Source: Vandiemenella viatica (Eukaryota; Arthropoda; Insecta; Orthoptera; Morabidae). From it: a stretch of DNA of 64,000 nucleotides. The notes under the pieces were generated by a model, which was given only the letters and a program-made list of their open reading frames with translations, was not told where the DNA came from and did not search any database. Positions 43,398-56,200 of this stretch are shown piece after piece (the first letter of the stretch is position 1; each line of letters starts with the position of its first letter). Position numbers and translations under genes: made by a program. The stretch spans positions 277,947,930 through 278,011,929 of the forward strand of contig JARYHS010008074.1 of NCBI GenBank assembly GCA_031002005.1, given 5' to 3'.

Positions 43398-44689
43398 TTC
43401 TATTGCATTGCAGGGAACACGTATATACATAGTCAGACACGGTACTGCTGGTCCCGTTTCCGGCTGTTAAGGTCTGAAGACTATCACGTGTAGAGCAGTA
43501 TCCAGACTTCAGATACACAGAGGCGATTAAGGATCAAGGTCAGCAAGAACCTTTAGACACTGCGAGGCGTCTGGCTTGTTATGGAGCAAGTTTGCTTAGG
43601 AATTGTTTACACAAGCGGCAATCGATTATAGATCGAAAACTATGCACGCAGAGTAAACCATGGAAGAGCGTTTTCCTTGGCCCTGAGACTTGACCACCCA
43701 TAACTTTCATTTGTTTTGTCAGCTGCCTTGTAGTGACGAAGCGAAATTCTGTCCACAACATGACGTAACTCGGGTTGCGCGATCAATCTGAGCGATCGAT
43801 GTTCGGTACCACGCTGGCTGTTGTTATAAACCTATTGCTATTCTGTTTCCTTACTACAAAATAGTTCAAAATTTATGTTCTCAGTGAATTATAAAATATG
43901 TGCAAATAGTCTTAAATCTGCAAATACGCGATGACAGAATCCAACATTTTAGGATATCTTACTTATTTCCAAGATCTGTAGCTGATAAAAACATAGCTGT
44001 GACTATTTAAATGTTTTTATTCTACACATTCTTAACCAATTCTGCTGAAACTAACACAATGCACATTAACGTGTATAGCACTATGAGGTTGCAGGCCCAT
44101 TGGCATCAACAGGGCATCATGAAATAAACTTCCGTAATTTGCAATCAGTTTGAATTTCTGCATGCCTATTGGCATTGTTTGCCTTTGTTTCATAACTAGA
44201 TGTCAACCATGTAAGGTTAGCGTAGGCCATCCTACGGACGCATCATTTATTATTTTCTTTTCGTTTATTTTAACAAACAGCAATCAGTTTTCTTTTGTTT
44301 ATGACACAAAATTATTCGTTGGATTATTCATCTTATATTACAGTATTTTGTTGTTCAACCAAACTACCAAACACTTTTTATGTTTTAATTTTTAATTTGC
44401 GTTTTTAAGATTTTAATATCAATCTTAAAATACTGGTAAAATATGACTAATATAGTCTTAGTTACTAATCTATTTTTAATGTCTTAATACTACGATTCGA
44501 TGTTTAATTATTGCAACATTATTAAAAACCTTAAAAATTATTTCATTTCTATCCGTTCCTATGTTATTTATTTGTTATGATAAAATGGATACAACTGTTG
44601 AAGGAAAAAGAAATTTTCACTGAAGTTCATTTTATCCTTGTAATTTATCCTCAGTTGCACTAAACTGAGTATTTCCTAATGGTTAAATT
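43398..44689. other. No feature recognised
   Basis: AT-rich, with no exon or element recognised. Confidence 0.4.
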
Positions 44690-45175
44690 TATTTACTTAT
44701 TTTGTTACTTTTAACTGCGGTGGAGCATATTCTATACAGGAAGTTTCCATTCCAACGTACTTCTGCATTACATACAAATTTATTTTTAATTCTTTCTCTG
44801 TTTGATGTAAATTTTTCAGAAGTTACCTCCATTACCTCCTCCAGTTGCTGACTCCTTCATCCACAAATTAAAAGTTTCCCACTACCTTACGCCTGAAATC
44901 AAACGCTGATTGATAATCATGAGGACCGCTTCCCTTCCTCATACTTATTTTGATTCTTCGCCCAGTATCCGCCCATACCTCATCGCAAATGTGTCCCTTC
45001 TCTTTACCTGATCCCGAACCAAATACTTTATCTTATTAGCTACATAGTGTGTCCTAAGGTCATTACCAGAGACAAATCTAGCTCCTATCCTTTGAACCCC
45101 CTCCAGCCTCTGTATTTGATACCCCTAATATTGGTACCCTACTATCCGACTGTATTCTGGCAACGGGCTGATAGA
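44690..45175 (-). mobile_element. CR1-group LINE C-terminal and 3' fragment
   Basis: Antisense copy of the 3' end seen at 17790, more diverged. The minus strand encodes L-E-G-V-Q-R-I-G-A-R-F-V-S-G-N-D near 45080-45110, the conserved C-terminal block. It is in the same orientation as the fragments at 2480, 3899 and 41315. Confidence 0.65.
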
Positions 45176-46838
45176 ACAATATATTTTCGATCTGTAATAA
45201 TTTAATCACGTTTATTAACACTTCTCTTGCTAGTGCATTCTCAGTATGGAGCCTAGCTGCATCATGTGATTAAGGCCTGATTAAGGAGTGACTCGAACCA
45301 AGAAGCAACGTGAGTGCATTTCGGACATGAGCTAGGGATAATTGTTTTTTGACCAGTTGTCTCATCGAGGGAACTAGAAGTAAGCTTCCTCCACTCGGTG
45401 ACCCGACTCAGGCAAGGGAGGTTATGGCTAGTGTTGTAAGCCATATACCATGTGACAAAAATTCTAAACACATGGCGAAAATCTCTTCAGCTTCCACGCA
45501 GTGTAACTGATTTCCAGTTGCTATTACAATTTTCAAAAATTATTTTAGAGCATGCAATATTTTTCACGCATGTGTTACTGTGCTTCAAGCGAAATGAAGA
45601 ACAATGGTGTTAACTTTCACGACTTCCGCTGTTCTTTCCATTTAAAAAAAAAAGAGAGATATTGTAGTATACTAAGAGAGTATCGTTTTTAAAACCGGGT
45701 AAAAATGGCTATTTGTAAGCAGTTACTGTCCAAGGACTTGGACAAAAAATCGAAGTTGCTAGGGGGGGGGGGAAGCGTCGGTGGTATTTTAGTTCCAGGA
45801 TTTCCGGAAATTCTCAAAAGAGATCACACTACTTCTCTTTGAATTCTGTTTTGTTTTTTTATTTCAGGTAGGGGCTATTTATTATTGAAATGTAATACTC
45901 GTACATTAAAAGAAAAATAATAAGCGCAACTAATACTTAATTTACGTAAACATCTTTGTGCTTTACAAGATACTCTGACATTGGTTATTTATTTCTGAGA
46001 TCAGCCCTTCAATAAGCGTAATAAAATTACGATATTTAATTTACAGTAACATCTTTGAGCTTAGTGTCGATACCATAATTTGATAGCGTGATTTTTTTAC
46101 TTAAGTTACTATTACAGAAATTATGTATGTGACTGTATCTAAGGTATTAAAAGAAATATATCATGATCTCAGATATAGTCCTAAGAATGCTTAGTGACGA
46201 TTATAACAAGTGATATCGCACGGATTTTTTTAATTATACGTTTTTGTTACGCCATCTCGGAAGAGATCTAGCCTGTTGGCACCAACTTCAGAAACTCTAA
46301 AAATGTTTCCTCGACTGGTGAAACGAGAGATCACGTAAAAATTACGGAACAAGTCTCAAAGCTTAGGGTCTCGCTGTAAATTTGAGATGCACTTCAACAC
46401 ATCACATTACCTTAACTGGGGATGTAGCGGAAAATTAGTATCTGATCAGGACTCTAACAAAAAAAAACACATATTCATGCGAACTATCGGATCTTTTTTT
46501 ATATATAAGTTTCTGATATTCGGCTTTTTAAAGCGGATACGCGGCCGTAGTGTATCGAAGCCGCCGAATTTATCGATTATCACGAAATATTTAATATGAT
46601 GCGAATTGTTGATCAAATTGCAGTTTGACACAATATTTTTCTTGAGATCAGTAACGAGTTATGTTATGGGGAATCTATTTGTTAAAAAAAGTAAATATAG
46701 CTTATACTGTTGATTCATTACCTACTTCAAAACAAATAATAGTAAATTAATGGCGATAAATTACAAGTCGATAAAAAAACACCGAGAACTTATCTGCTTT
46801 ACGAGGACGAAATAACAGGCAAAACTTCAACTACATGA
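45176..46838. other. No feature recognised
   Basis: AT-rich DNA with a G10 run at 45763-45772. No gene or element boundary was identified. Confidence 0.4.
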
Positions 46839-47218
46839 AGGGGGCGTCCATAAATTACGTGAGGTGAAATAGGGGGGGGGGGCCGGCGAAATCTCACCAA
46901 GGGGGAGAGGGGGGGTCAACTGAAATCACACGTAAGGTTTTGGAAAATTTTGTTTGTTTGTAGAGCTAAAAAAAAGGTCTACAAAACACGAGAAAGTCGA
47001 TTTTGGGGGGTATTTCGTCGAAAAGTGAGGGTGTTGGAAGGGTGAGACCTAAAAACAAAAAGGCCTCAAAAAATTTTTTACCGGGGGGGGGGGGGTTTCT
47101 CACGGACCAGATTCAACCAGAGGGGGGGGGGGTCGGACCAGATCTCACGACGTCTCACCAGAAGGGGGGGGGGGCGGAAATCCGGAGAAACACCTCACGT
47201 AATTTATGGATGCCCTCT
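46839..47218. mobile_element. MITE with poly-G tracts, family 1
   Basis: Terminal inverted repeats of about 29 bp: left 'agggggcgtccataaattac' and, on the other strand, right 'agagggcatccataaattac', both continuing 'gtgaggtg'. Inside are at least five G runs of 7-13 bases, all on the + strand, between short 'atctcac' and 'gtctcacc' phrases. Length 380 bp. No target duplication was seen. Confidence 0.75.
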
Positions 47219-47579
47219 AACCAAAGCTGATTTGAACCAAAAGTAGTTTTATTTCTTTTTTTTTTGTATTTATTATGATAACGTTCCTACATGCAAATTT
47301 GAATTAGATCTAATCGAAGCCAGAGATTGTGTTAATTTTCGTTGGTTAAAGCATTTCGTTGTAATTTTCAATGTTTGAATATTTTGGATATGACCTAAAG
47401 TCTGCTGAGGTAATATCTTCCGTTCTGAAATGTGATTTCTTTATTTGCGGTAACTGGTACTAACTGGGCTTTTCATCGTTTGAAAGTTTATGATCGTAGC
47501 TTAAACGGGATTAGAAATAATGGTTTTTGCAATAATTACGTCTACGTAGTAGTATGGATACTTAATAATCTATTCTCTT
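47219..47579. other. No feature recognised
   Basis: Short AT-rich spacer between the MITE and the hAT element. Confidence 0.4.
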
Positions 47580-48512
47580 ATGTTTCATAAATATAATCGA
47601 TATTTATATCCGATATTTTTATTTTCGATATATCGATATTGTATTTCGTGTATCGATTTTAAGCACCAATTCGATATTTTTTCTACGAACGCAATTCAGT
47701 ATCCAATTTAATCGTTACATGTATATAGGATAAATATACGTACATATCCAATCTTCTGAAAGTGTCTTAAAAAGTGAATTCGTCGAAATATAACAACTTC
47801 ATCAGCGGCTGAGAGGTTAAAAAAAGATGTTAAATTTTAACAAATTTATGTTAACGTCATTTTTATGTTAGCATGTAAGCGGTTATTCTATCTTTGTAGT
47901 TGAAATATTCTCTTCTCAACTGTTTTTTTTTTTTTCATTTACGGATAACAATTAATGGGTTGATGAACCACAATTCATTATGAATGACTGTTGATTCATT
48001 TAAATGTCTACAATCTAGTCTACAGTCAAAACTCCTTAATCGCAACGAATACGTTCCGTAAATATGCCGCAAATACGAAAATCGTGAATACGGAAACCTT
48101 GAATACGGAATGGTACTTTATATAGGATTATAGGGAATACGTTCCAAGTTACAGAAAAATTTTGATGTTTTGGAGTGATTGTCGCACTTTGAACTTAATA
48201 AACCAATTCTGGATTGCATTAAATCATCTATCCTAATGTTCATTGTAATGCTCTTTAAAATATGCATAAAGACATATAGCTTTCTCGTGAATTACAGCCT
48301 CCCTAAAAATACTTTGTTGTGATTGCGGTCTTCGATTGATGTAGTGAGAGCGGTTTTTAGTTTTTCAATCACTGTGACACCAATAATTTTTACTGATAGT
48401 AAGATCCTCTTCGAACGCCTCTCCCGTGTCCGGTCGTAGGCGATTACCATGGGTAATGTATATCCCTCCAAGGAAAGTCCTAGGAAGATGAACTGGGGTG
48501 GTTTCCCGTTTC

Positions 48513-48762
48513 ACGGAGCGTGGTGGTGTAACGGTTAGCGTTCTGGCTTCGCATTCTGGAGGAGGGCGGGTCGAATCCCCGTCCGGGCATCCAGATTTGG
48601 ATTTTCCATGGTTTCCCAAATCACTCCAGGCAAATGCCGGGATGCTTCCTTCAAAAGGCCATGGACAAATTCCTTCCCATTCCTTGCCCCCCATCCTTTC
48701 CCGTCTCTAAATACCTCGCTGTTAAGAGACGTTAGGCAGTCAAAAAAAAAAAAAAAAAAATC
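48513..48762 (+). mobile_element. SINE-1, full length, with 8-bp target duplication
   Basis: Head 'tggtggtgtaacggttagcg' (A box), 'gggtcgaatccccgtccg' (B box), the same body as 19220-19512 and an A18 tail. Flanked by cccgtttc at 48505-48512 and 48763-48770. Confidence 0.9.
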
Positions 48763-49084
48763 CCCGTTTCCTTCCTCAGTGTGACAGTGTTCCTAAGTGT
48801 GTATGACAGTGACACTGTGTGGTTCAGTATAGAGTGTTGTGGATGAGAGATGAAAGAAGGGAGATGGTGGAAGCCGGTGTCGCAGGTTCAGGCCTACTTT
48901 TGCGATACATTCTAAGGGGGACTCCAAGCTTAACATTCCCATCCGACGGATGAATCACCATCAACAACATCGTAGGCCCTCACACTGCAGAGACGTTTGG
49001 TGATTAGAAATTGCAACTTACTGGTCAAGCCCTGATGATGAAAATCGTTGACGGAGTGTTAAGTGAAAATAATTAATTTGCAGC

Positions 49085-50040
49085 ACTCTGCTATCACGTA
49101 AAAAGTTTTGTGACTTATTTTAAGCAGTCTGTCAATGCTATGGATCTATTAAGATCTGAACAAGAAGCATCTGTGAAAAAAGAAGTAGAGGTGTTGACTT
49201 TGACATAAGCTGTTAGCACAAGATGGAAGTCCTGCTTTAATATGTTAGAACGATTTTTCAGACTCTCTGCAATTGTAGCTAAAATCTTATCTACAGAAAG
49301 TCAGTCAAATATAAATACACCTGATATGGTTGCAACTTCACAGCTTAATGTAATACGTGACATTATTGTCCTTCTTGGTCCTTTCAAAGAAGCCACTGAA
49401 GAGATTAGTGGTACAAATTATGTGACTGCTAGCTTAGCCATTTCTGTCACAAATATGATTCGACAAGTAACGGAACAAGCTACTCCTTCGATCACTTTAG
49501 GATTCGCGGTTATAGAGGCTTTACTCCAAAGAACTCAAGAGAAATTATGTCCTTTAGAAAGAAATACATTTCTTGCAGCAGCTACCATTTTGGACCCTCG
49601 TTTCAAACGTATACACTTCACTTCTCCAATCGGTGTGTCAAATCTACAATAAGTAACGATATTCGCTTGGAACTTAGACGACGAGGACAACGTTCTCCAG
49701 AAGTAAGGTCTACAGCACCAACAAAAAATATCGCAGATAACACATCAATTTGGTCCACACATGAAAAGCTTTTAACCCTTAGCACTACTGTTATGCAAGA
49801 GGTTCCAAGCTCTGGCTCAGTTCCTAATGAGCTTAAGCAGTATCTGGACCAACCATTAATAGACAGAAAATCCCAGTAAAGTTTTGGGTGAATTGCCAGA
49901 GCTCCAAGCCAGTGCTTTCGGAAATCGCGCTGAAATACCTTACATGTTAAGCTTCTTCTGTGTCGTCCGAAAGAGTGGCTTCTACAGTCAACTTAGCTGT
50001 ACCAAACAACAGGAGTAGATTGACGGGGGAGTCCTTTTGA
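49085..50040 (+). pseudogene. hAT transposase remnant (ZBED-like)
   Basis: From about 49085 codons read F-V-T-Y-F-K-Q-S-V-N, then S-T-R-W-K-S-C-F-N-M-L-E-R-F (the T-R-W-N-S motif). From 49242 a 136-codon open part includes L-G-P-F-K-E-A-T-E-E and A-A-T-I-L-D-P-R-F-K-R. After a frameshift near 49645 the frame gives L-K-Q-Y-L-D-Q-P-L-I, then S-S-V-S-S-E-R-V-A-S, the C-terminal dimerisation domain (hATC). The BED finger and first catalytic region are not seen, and at least three stops or shifts inactivate it. Confidence 0.85.
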
Positions 50041-50830
50041 TGTCCATATCAGACGAATACTGGTTTGATTGATTGAAAAAAAATAATAAATTCATAAAAG
50101 TTTGTATAATTTCTACCAGTGTCTTTAGTTTTTAGAATTTTCTTAAATATTTTGATGTATTTTATGATTTTTTTTTTAGATAATTACTCCCTTAAGCCAA
50201 AAATATCGAAATATCGATATTTTTTCCCGATACATATCGATAGTTTTTGTAAATATCGTTTCGATATTTATCGATATATTTTTTTAAATGCCCATCCCTA
50301 CTCCACGATCATAACTGGTGCTAAAAAAAAAAGAGTAATACATTTGTACACACACCAAAGCCCGCGCGCAAAGCAATTGGCATTACTCTATAAGTGAGCA
50401 GCGTCTGTCTGCGAGTTTGAAGTAGGGTTGTTGCGGATGTGATCTTTGCGGATGCGGATGTCCAGTGGCTGACATCCGCGGATGCGGATGTTTTGCGGAA
50501 GCGGATGTTTTGCGGAAGTGGAGGTGCAATTTTTATATTAGTTATTATTTAATATTTTATTGAAAATAAGCTTAAAATATACAAAAAGTCTTCTCTTGAT
50601 AAGATGTAATAAATCTGCCCTTAGATTTGGAACAGAACATTTTAGAAACTACAAACTTCTTTATAGAATCAAATTAAATCCATTAGTAAGTTAAGTAAAC
50701 CATAATAAAATCATTGCTATGTCAATTAGAGCAATTAGAAAACTATTTATTTCTGGAAATAAATATTTAAAAAGCACAGGCAAAACTAACTGACATAATA
50801 ATGTTTACTTAGCAGAGAAGCTACACTAAT

Positions 50831-51018
50831 CTAATAGTTAAAGCCTAAAAGTTGCAAATTATATTTAATAAACAATAATTTTGCTGCTTTGTCTCCTTCT
50901 AATCGATTCCTGAGTGGATCATAAATTAAACTTGCTCCACTAAAAAGTTGTTCCCTTGGTACAGAACCGGGAGGAGGCGACAGATAAGCACGCACTATAT
51001 GTGAAAATGCTTCAAATT
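50831..51018 (-). pseudogene. hAT transposase C-terminal fragment
   Basis: Open on the minus strand for 62 codons and ending in TAG at 50831-50833. Reads F-E-A-F-S-H, Y-L-S-P-P-P-G-S-V-P-R-E-Q-L-F-S-G-A-S, then Y-D-P-L-R-N-R-L. This is the S-S-V-x-S-E-R-x-F-S-x-A-G region of the hAT dimerisation domain. The whole N-terminal and catalytic part is absent, probably replaced by later insertions. The element is therefore dependent on a transposase made elsewhere. Confidence 0.85.
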
Positions 51019-51139
51019 TAGTGTTCTTTTACACCACAATAGAGGATCCTCGGTTAGCGGGAGCCGATTTTCATTGTTATATTCATTTAGTAATGATTTC
51101 CATAACCGAGATTTGGGTTTTCCATAGTTTCCCACACAC

Positions 51140-51330
51140 CATTTTGTCAGTCATCTTTAATTACTAAATCCTAATAAGAAAATTCTTTCACGGAGTAAAA
51201 TGGGTACTTAAGTAAAAACTCTTTATGTCTGGATTTTAGTCTGTAGGCTTTAGTAGATAAGATTTTATTTTCTGTGGTAAGACAGAGAATAAAGAAGCTT
51301 TAGTGAATTTAACTCTTTTTGCTGGATCTT
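51140..51330 (-). mobile_element. Jockey/L2-like LINE 3' fragment
   Basis: Aligns with 12710-12900: 'gaaaattctttcacggagta', 'aatgggta/ttct' and 'gtagataagattttatttct' occur in the same order and orientation. Confidence 0.65.
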
Positions 51331-52813
51331 AATTACTGGCTTACGAAGGCGGTGTTCGGACGATATTTTACAATACTCAGAACTAACAATAGTAAAGAGA
51401 TACAATTTCTTCCGTATTTACATGGCAGATTGGCAATTTCTCAACCTGTCAGATCAGTATTCGACAGTTGTGTTGCTTCAAAAGCCGAGAAGCCATCAGG
51501 GCTTGACTGTACGTTTCTTCCGGCGACTCCGTCCTTCCAGGAAGGTAGAGGATAATAGACCATCCTTCCAGGAGGGCGACCCTTGAGCGCAAATTTCACC
51601 TGAGCCCTTTTAGTCGGTCACCTTAGAAGGTAGCTCCACCGCAAACGCACAACAAAGCACCTCTTTATTACATACAAGTTCCTTCGCTTAGCTAACAATA
51701 CCGCCCAAGTCATTGTTATTCTTATATCAGGACCGTAAAAATAATAATAAAAGCATGGTGGTTTTAGCTGAGCGACGATATGCCGAATTTATATAAAGAG
51801 AAAACAATAGGCTATATATAAATCTCCCTACGGGCGTGGACGAATACGAGGGTTAGAACCAGAAAAAAAACACACACACATCCGCTATACATCCGCTTTA
51901 AAATTTGCGGATGCGGATGTCCAATTCTATGCAAAACTTTCGCACTTGCGAATGCGGATGTGGAGATCCGCTACAACCCTAGTTTGAAGTAATACCACGC
52001 TACTGGAGGGGGTTTCACAGTTTGGAAGCTTATGGAATAGCTTCAAATCTGCCGATATCTTATGACTATATCTGAATAGGGGACGGACAGGCGCCACAGA
52101 TCACACCAAAATTCAAATGAACACTTCTTTACGATATTTCTATCAGAGATCATGCTACAATACACATAAACGCTCCATATTTTGGATTCTTTTAATGTTA
52201 TATTTTGCCTACGAAACTTTGATTATTTATTACTAAATTTCCTGAAATATTTCACGGAATAAAAGGCGGAATCGTTAAGCAAAGCACTACGTCAAAGATT
52301 AACATTTCAATAGGCGTAACTAAATTGCGGAATTTTGTTTACGGTAAAGGGGTACAAAGATGAATCACTAAAAGCGTTAATGTTTTGTTATTACAAGAAA
52401 TAGGCCCGCTAGAGCGAAACAAAGTGTAGCAATGCGGCTTAACTTGGGTCCCATAACTCACTCCAATACCATTCTCATCAGCTTCTCTCTTTCTCCCTTT
52501 GTTGTGTAGTCCACTGTACCATATCGTACTCATCATTTTACATAAGAAAAAGTCTCCCCGATTATGAAACGTATTGTTTGGTCTTGGCACATACCCCCCC
52601 CCCCTTCCCCCACTGCTTTCTGAAGATGAAGTGGGATCTTTGGCGTGGGGGCGGTTTAGCTATAGAAATTAAATAATCACTCCTTGAGATCCTCCTCTAT
52701 CCTACAGGATGGGAATACTGCAAAATATGCATGTTAAAACATGACATTAACATCAGTTATCACCGATTAATTCTTGTAAAGTTCTTCGTTGTAATTTAAT
52801 GGCATTATCGTAT
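51331..52813. other. Mixed; GC-richer patch at 51480-51640, then unrecognised DNA
   Basis: At 51510-51600 'cgtccttccaggaaggtag' and 'ccatccttccaggagggcga' form a short internal repeat within the hAT element. From 51990 to 52813 no gene or element was recognised, apart from a C11 run near 52590. Confidence 0.35.
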
Positions 52814-53206
52814 GGACCGTGCACAAACTACGTGGCTCGGTCCAGGGGGGGGGGGGGTTGATGGAAGGCTACGCTGGGCTACGTGGGGGGGAGGGGGGTT
52901 CCGAGCCAGACCACGTAGCTTTCCTTTAATAACATTTTTCACAGTTAAAATGAGGAACAGAACACACAACAGCATGTGAATATTTATTTCCCTCAGTTAA
53001 TTATCTCCGTATGTAATTTACAATAGTCTGACAAGAGAAAACGGTACAAAATGTCTTCTGGAATCAAAAGGGGAAAAAGCTACGTGCTACGTGCTACGTG
53101 GGGGGGGGGGGAGGGGGATAGAGGCAAAAGCCACGAAGGGCTACGTGGGGGGGAGGGGGGGTTCACAGGAGGCCAAAATGGAGCTACGTGGTTTGTGCAC
53201 GCTCCC
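52814..53206. mobile_element. MITE with poly-G tracts, family 2
   Basis: Terminal inverted repeats: left 'ggaccgtgcacaaactacgt' and, on the other strand, right 'ggagcgtgcacaaaccacgt', both followed by 'ggctc' or 'agctc'. Direct subterminal copies of 'gggctacgtgggggggag' lie at 52878 and 53139. G runs of 7-12 bases are all on the + strand. 393 bp, close to the 380 bp of family 1. Confidence 0.7.
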
Positions 53207-56200
53207 TATACACAGCTCTACACTGCAATTAAATTTCCCACCGAAAATATTACTTAAGCATGTTCTTCTATGAACTGTAATAAAAGGTTGGAATGAAAAT
53301 CTGTAGTCTCAATTCACCATGGAATTTTGTATAGATTTACTGTCCTCGCGAAGAAAGGCTTCGTCAAAATTTAAAAAAATAAAATAAATAATAAGGCTTC
53401 TTATTGAAATTTATTGGGTTCTTAAGAAACTCTGCTATCTTAAGTTTTCAAGAAAGCCTGCTATAGTCTTATACCAGATACTGGGTGGCCTATATAGCCA
53501 GATCAAATTCGTGACAAACGGAATTTTTGAAGAATAAATTTTGTGATATGTTCGCAGGGCCTTCGTATCTCACAAACTATACGTTTATCACTATTATCTA
53601 CAACTTGCGTAAAATGAATCAGTACAATGCCCTCTGCCAAAAGTCACCGAATACCGACGTTCTCTGCCAAATTGTACAGAAACTTCAAACATAAAGTGGT
53701 AAAATGCCCACTAGGATTTTGCGATTTACAACCGATAGAATTGATCCTGATGCATTCCGTCTCTGTCGTGGTTATACCTAGAATTTGACGTGTTATCCGA
53801 ACCACGGATCATTTTAGAGTGTTTCGAATGAACAGAGCAATGTCCCTAAAAATTCCTGGCAGCATCGAGATTTGAGCTTGAATAGACGAATTTTACAGAC
53901 ACTGAGCTTTGAGACTGCTCAGCAAAGTGCTGAAAACATCGAATACGTGTCCATTTGAGTTCTATTTGTTCACAGCATTTCATAAATATATCTAATGTTT
54001 CTATTGTGTATCTTATATAGCTCACACTCAAAACTTAATTACGGTCCAGAAAATTAATTTCATACGTAATAAGATAGTGTGAAAATCTAAAAAAAGTTCA
54101 GCATACTTTATCCAAAACAATAATCGTTGAAAGTCTTTACTAAGTGGTACAATAATGAATATTTTTTGGATTTTGCAGTACCGCGGTAGGAAAATTAGAG
54201 CCGGCGAACTAATTGTTAACGACTTTGAGAGCTCGTATATCAGCATATACACAACTTAATAGAAATGTTCCGAACCAGCAGTTTAAAACCTGTTATTATT
54301 TATTTTATTTAACATATGATGCTTAAATCACAGTTATGGAAGATACGCTAAACATAGACAGAACACACAAAATGAAAGTTATACATAGACTGATCTATTA
54401 AAAAATTATACATATATATGTCTATTTGAATGATATCACATGCGTTGATACAAGCGACAAAAAATCATTCTTCTACGGCATGTATGGTACCTCAATATTA
54501 TTTGTCTGCGTATTTGTTTCGAAGTCAACAAAACACATCTTATTTTACAATGCGTGTGTTCTACGGACGGATGTGAGTTTATAAGTGTTTAGTTTTTGGC
54601 ATTTTGATTACGGAATCCTAAAAATGTAAACAGTAAAGACTGGTATACTGAATATCTGCAGAATTGACTCAACGGTTTAGATGCAATTGCTACTTTGCAA
54701 GAGTGGCGTTTACAGGGTGATGTTGAGAGTTGAAGGAAGAAGACCCGTGGAAATCATACTTCGTTATGGCAATTCTATTGGTTTTGGAATATCGAGAATG
54801 TCACAAAAGGAACAATGAAGGAGTTTTCTCTTACTTCACGTAGAGCAGCAAAGTAGGCAGATTGAAGGTAAAACGAACTGAGAGTAGGTCAATGCAGCTC
54901 AACTTAGATGCGGCCACAGATTATAATACATTTACTCAATGTGCTCTGAATCACTTGTCTGCGTCCATGGTACTGTTCTTCAATCTCGAAAACGTACTTT
55001 GAGCCGAGGTGGCAGCTTTACAGTGGAATAACAACCGTTGACAAGGGAAAAAGTTAACTCAGCTATACGGTATACCGTAACACTGTCACAATTAAAAAGA
55101 ACGAGAAAACATGCTTGCATTGAAATATCTATTTAGGAGGGTAGATAATTTTTTTTCTGACTTCTTGTTTTGACAACAGAGAAGTCATTATCAGGTTGTT
55201 AGTAAAGTTCGTAGCTTAGAAGTGGGAAACTTTCGAACGGACGGTAACAAACGAACAAAACTAATTTTATCTTTATTATAGAATACATAAGGATAAACAG
55301 AATCCTGACTTTCTTACTTGTTCATAACGCTTTGCAGAATCTTTTTTCTTTAAAAAATAAAAACACAAACGAAGGAAAAACAGATACGTATATAGAGCAC
55401 AGTTGGAAAACGCAAGTTTAGTCTAACTACTTTCTACTGTTTGTAAAGACGGTATCACGGCAGATAAACTCCATTTTCCAAAACTGAAAGAAAGAAATCT
55501 CAGTTTAATCTCGTCTATTTCTATTGTTACCCAGATTAGAGAACTGGATGAAATAGTTATATTGCTTAGTGTGTGTATTTTCTGAAATCTTCTCCCCTGG
55601 CTTTTAATGATCACCGACATGAGTGCGGATTTATTTGCCTAGCTATAATCATGTTGTGGGTCACAGTGGAACATTCACTGGCGCGTTTTTAATTTTCTGA
55701 AACGGAGCTAAATTGGTTTTTCTTGGCAGATCCCAGTTTATAACAACAAATTCTTATAAGTTTTTTTGTTTTATTTCATGTGATAGAAAAATTATTTTGA
55801 AGAAGGAGGATGCATAAAGACTTCGGTCACGTTTATAAGTGAAGTTTTGGGACTGACGCCTCTTGGTAGTCAGATGTTTAGTTCTCAACGAGATAATTAT
55901 TCAGAGCTAAAAACCTTCAATTTCTGTCCCTTTACGGGGTGTCAAAACGTAATTAGATTCTTCAGCCTTTGTGTGTACTTGCTTGTACCTGAAATTAATA
56001 ATCAACGAGCTAAGTATAGAAGTTGCGAAACAAAAACAAACAAAAAAATAAACCAAAAATTGGAACTATTGGACACTGTATCCAACTTCAGGGGAAAACA
56101 GGCAATTAAGGATGTGTTCCGTACGAGTGAATACGAAGATTTATGAGACTGGTGAAATTATGAAACTCTTTCCCCCCAGACAAATGAATTTGTACAGCAG

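Larger units (their letters stand above)
47580..50298 (+). mobile_element. hAT element with ZBED-type transposase remnant
   Basis: The right end, on the minus strand, reads 'tagggatgggcatttaaaaa', a common hAT terminus. Subterminal clusters of 'atcgatat' lie at 47590-47690 and 50195-50285. The left tip was not identified with confidence. An unclassified repeat (about 48400-49035) containing SINE-1 is inserted ahead of the transposase remnant. Confidence 0.65.
50423..51981. mobile_element. hAT element with perfect 8-bp target duplication
   Basis: Left end 'tagggttgttgcggatg' and, on the other strand, right end 'tagggttgtagcggatc'. The duplication gtttgaag is identical at 50415-50422 and 51982-51989. 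Subterminal DNA at both ends is filled with 'gcggatgcggatgt' motifs. Inside are a transposase C-terminus on the minus strand, a small SINE-1 piece (about 51107-51135) and a LINE 3' fragment (51140-51330). Confidence 0.95.

Noticed and set aside
55847..56146. 99-codon frame
   Set aside because: No recognised domain, ordinary AT-rich composition, no splice or promoter context.
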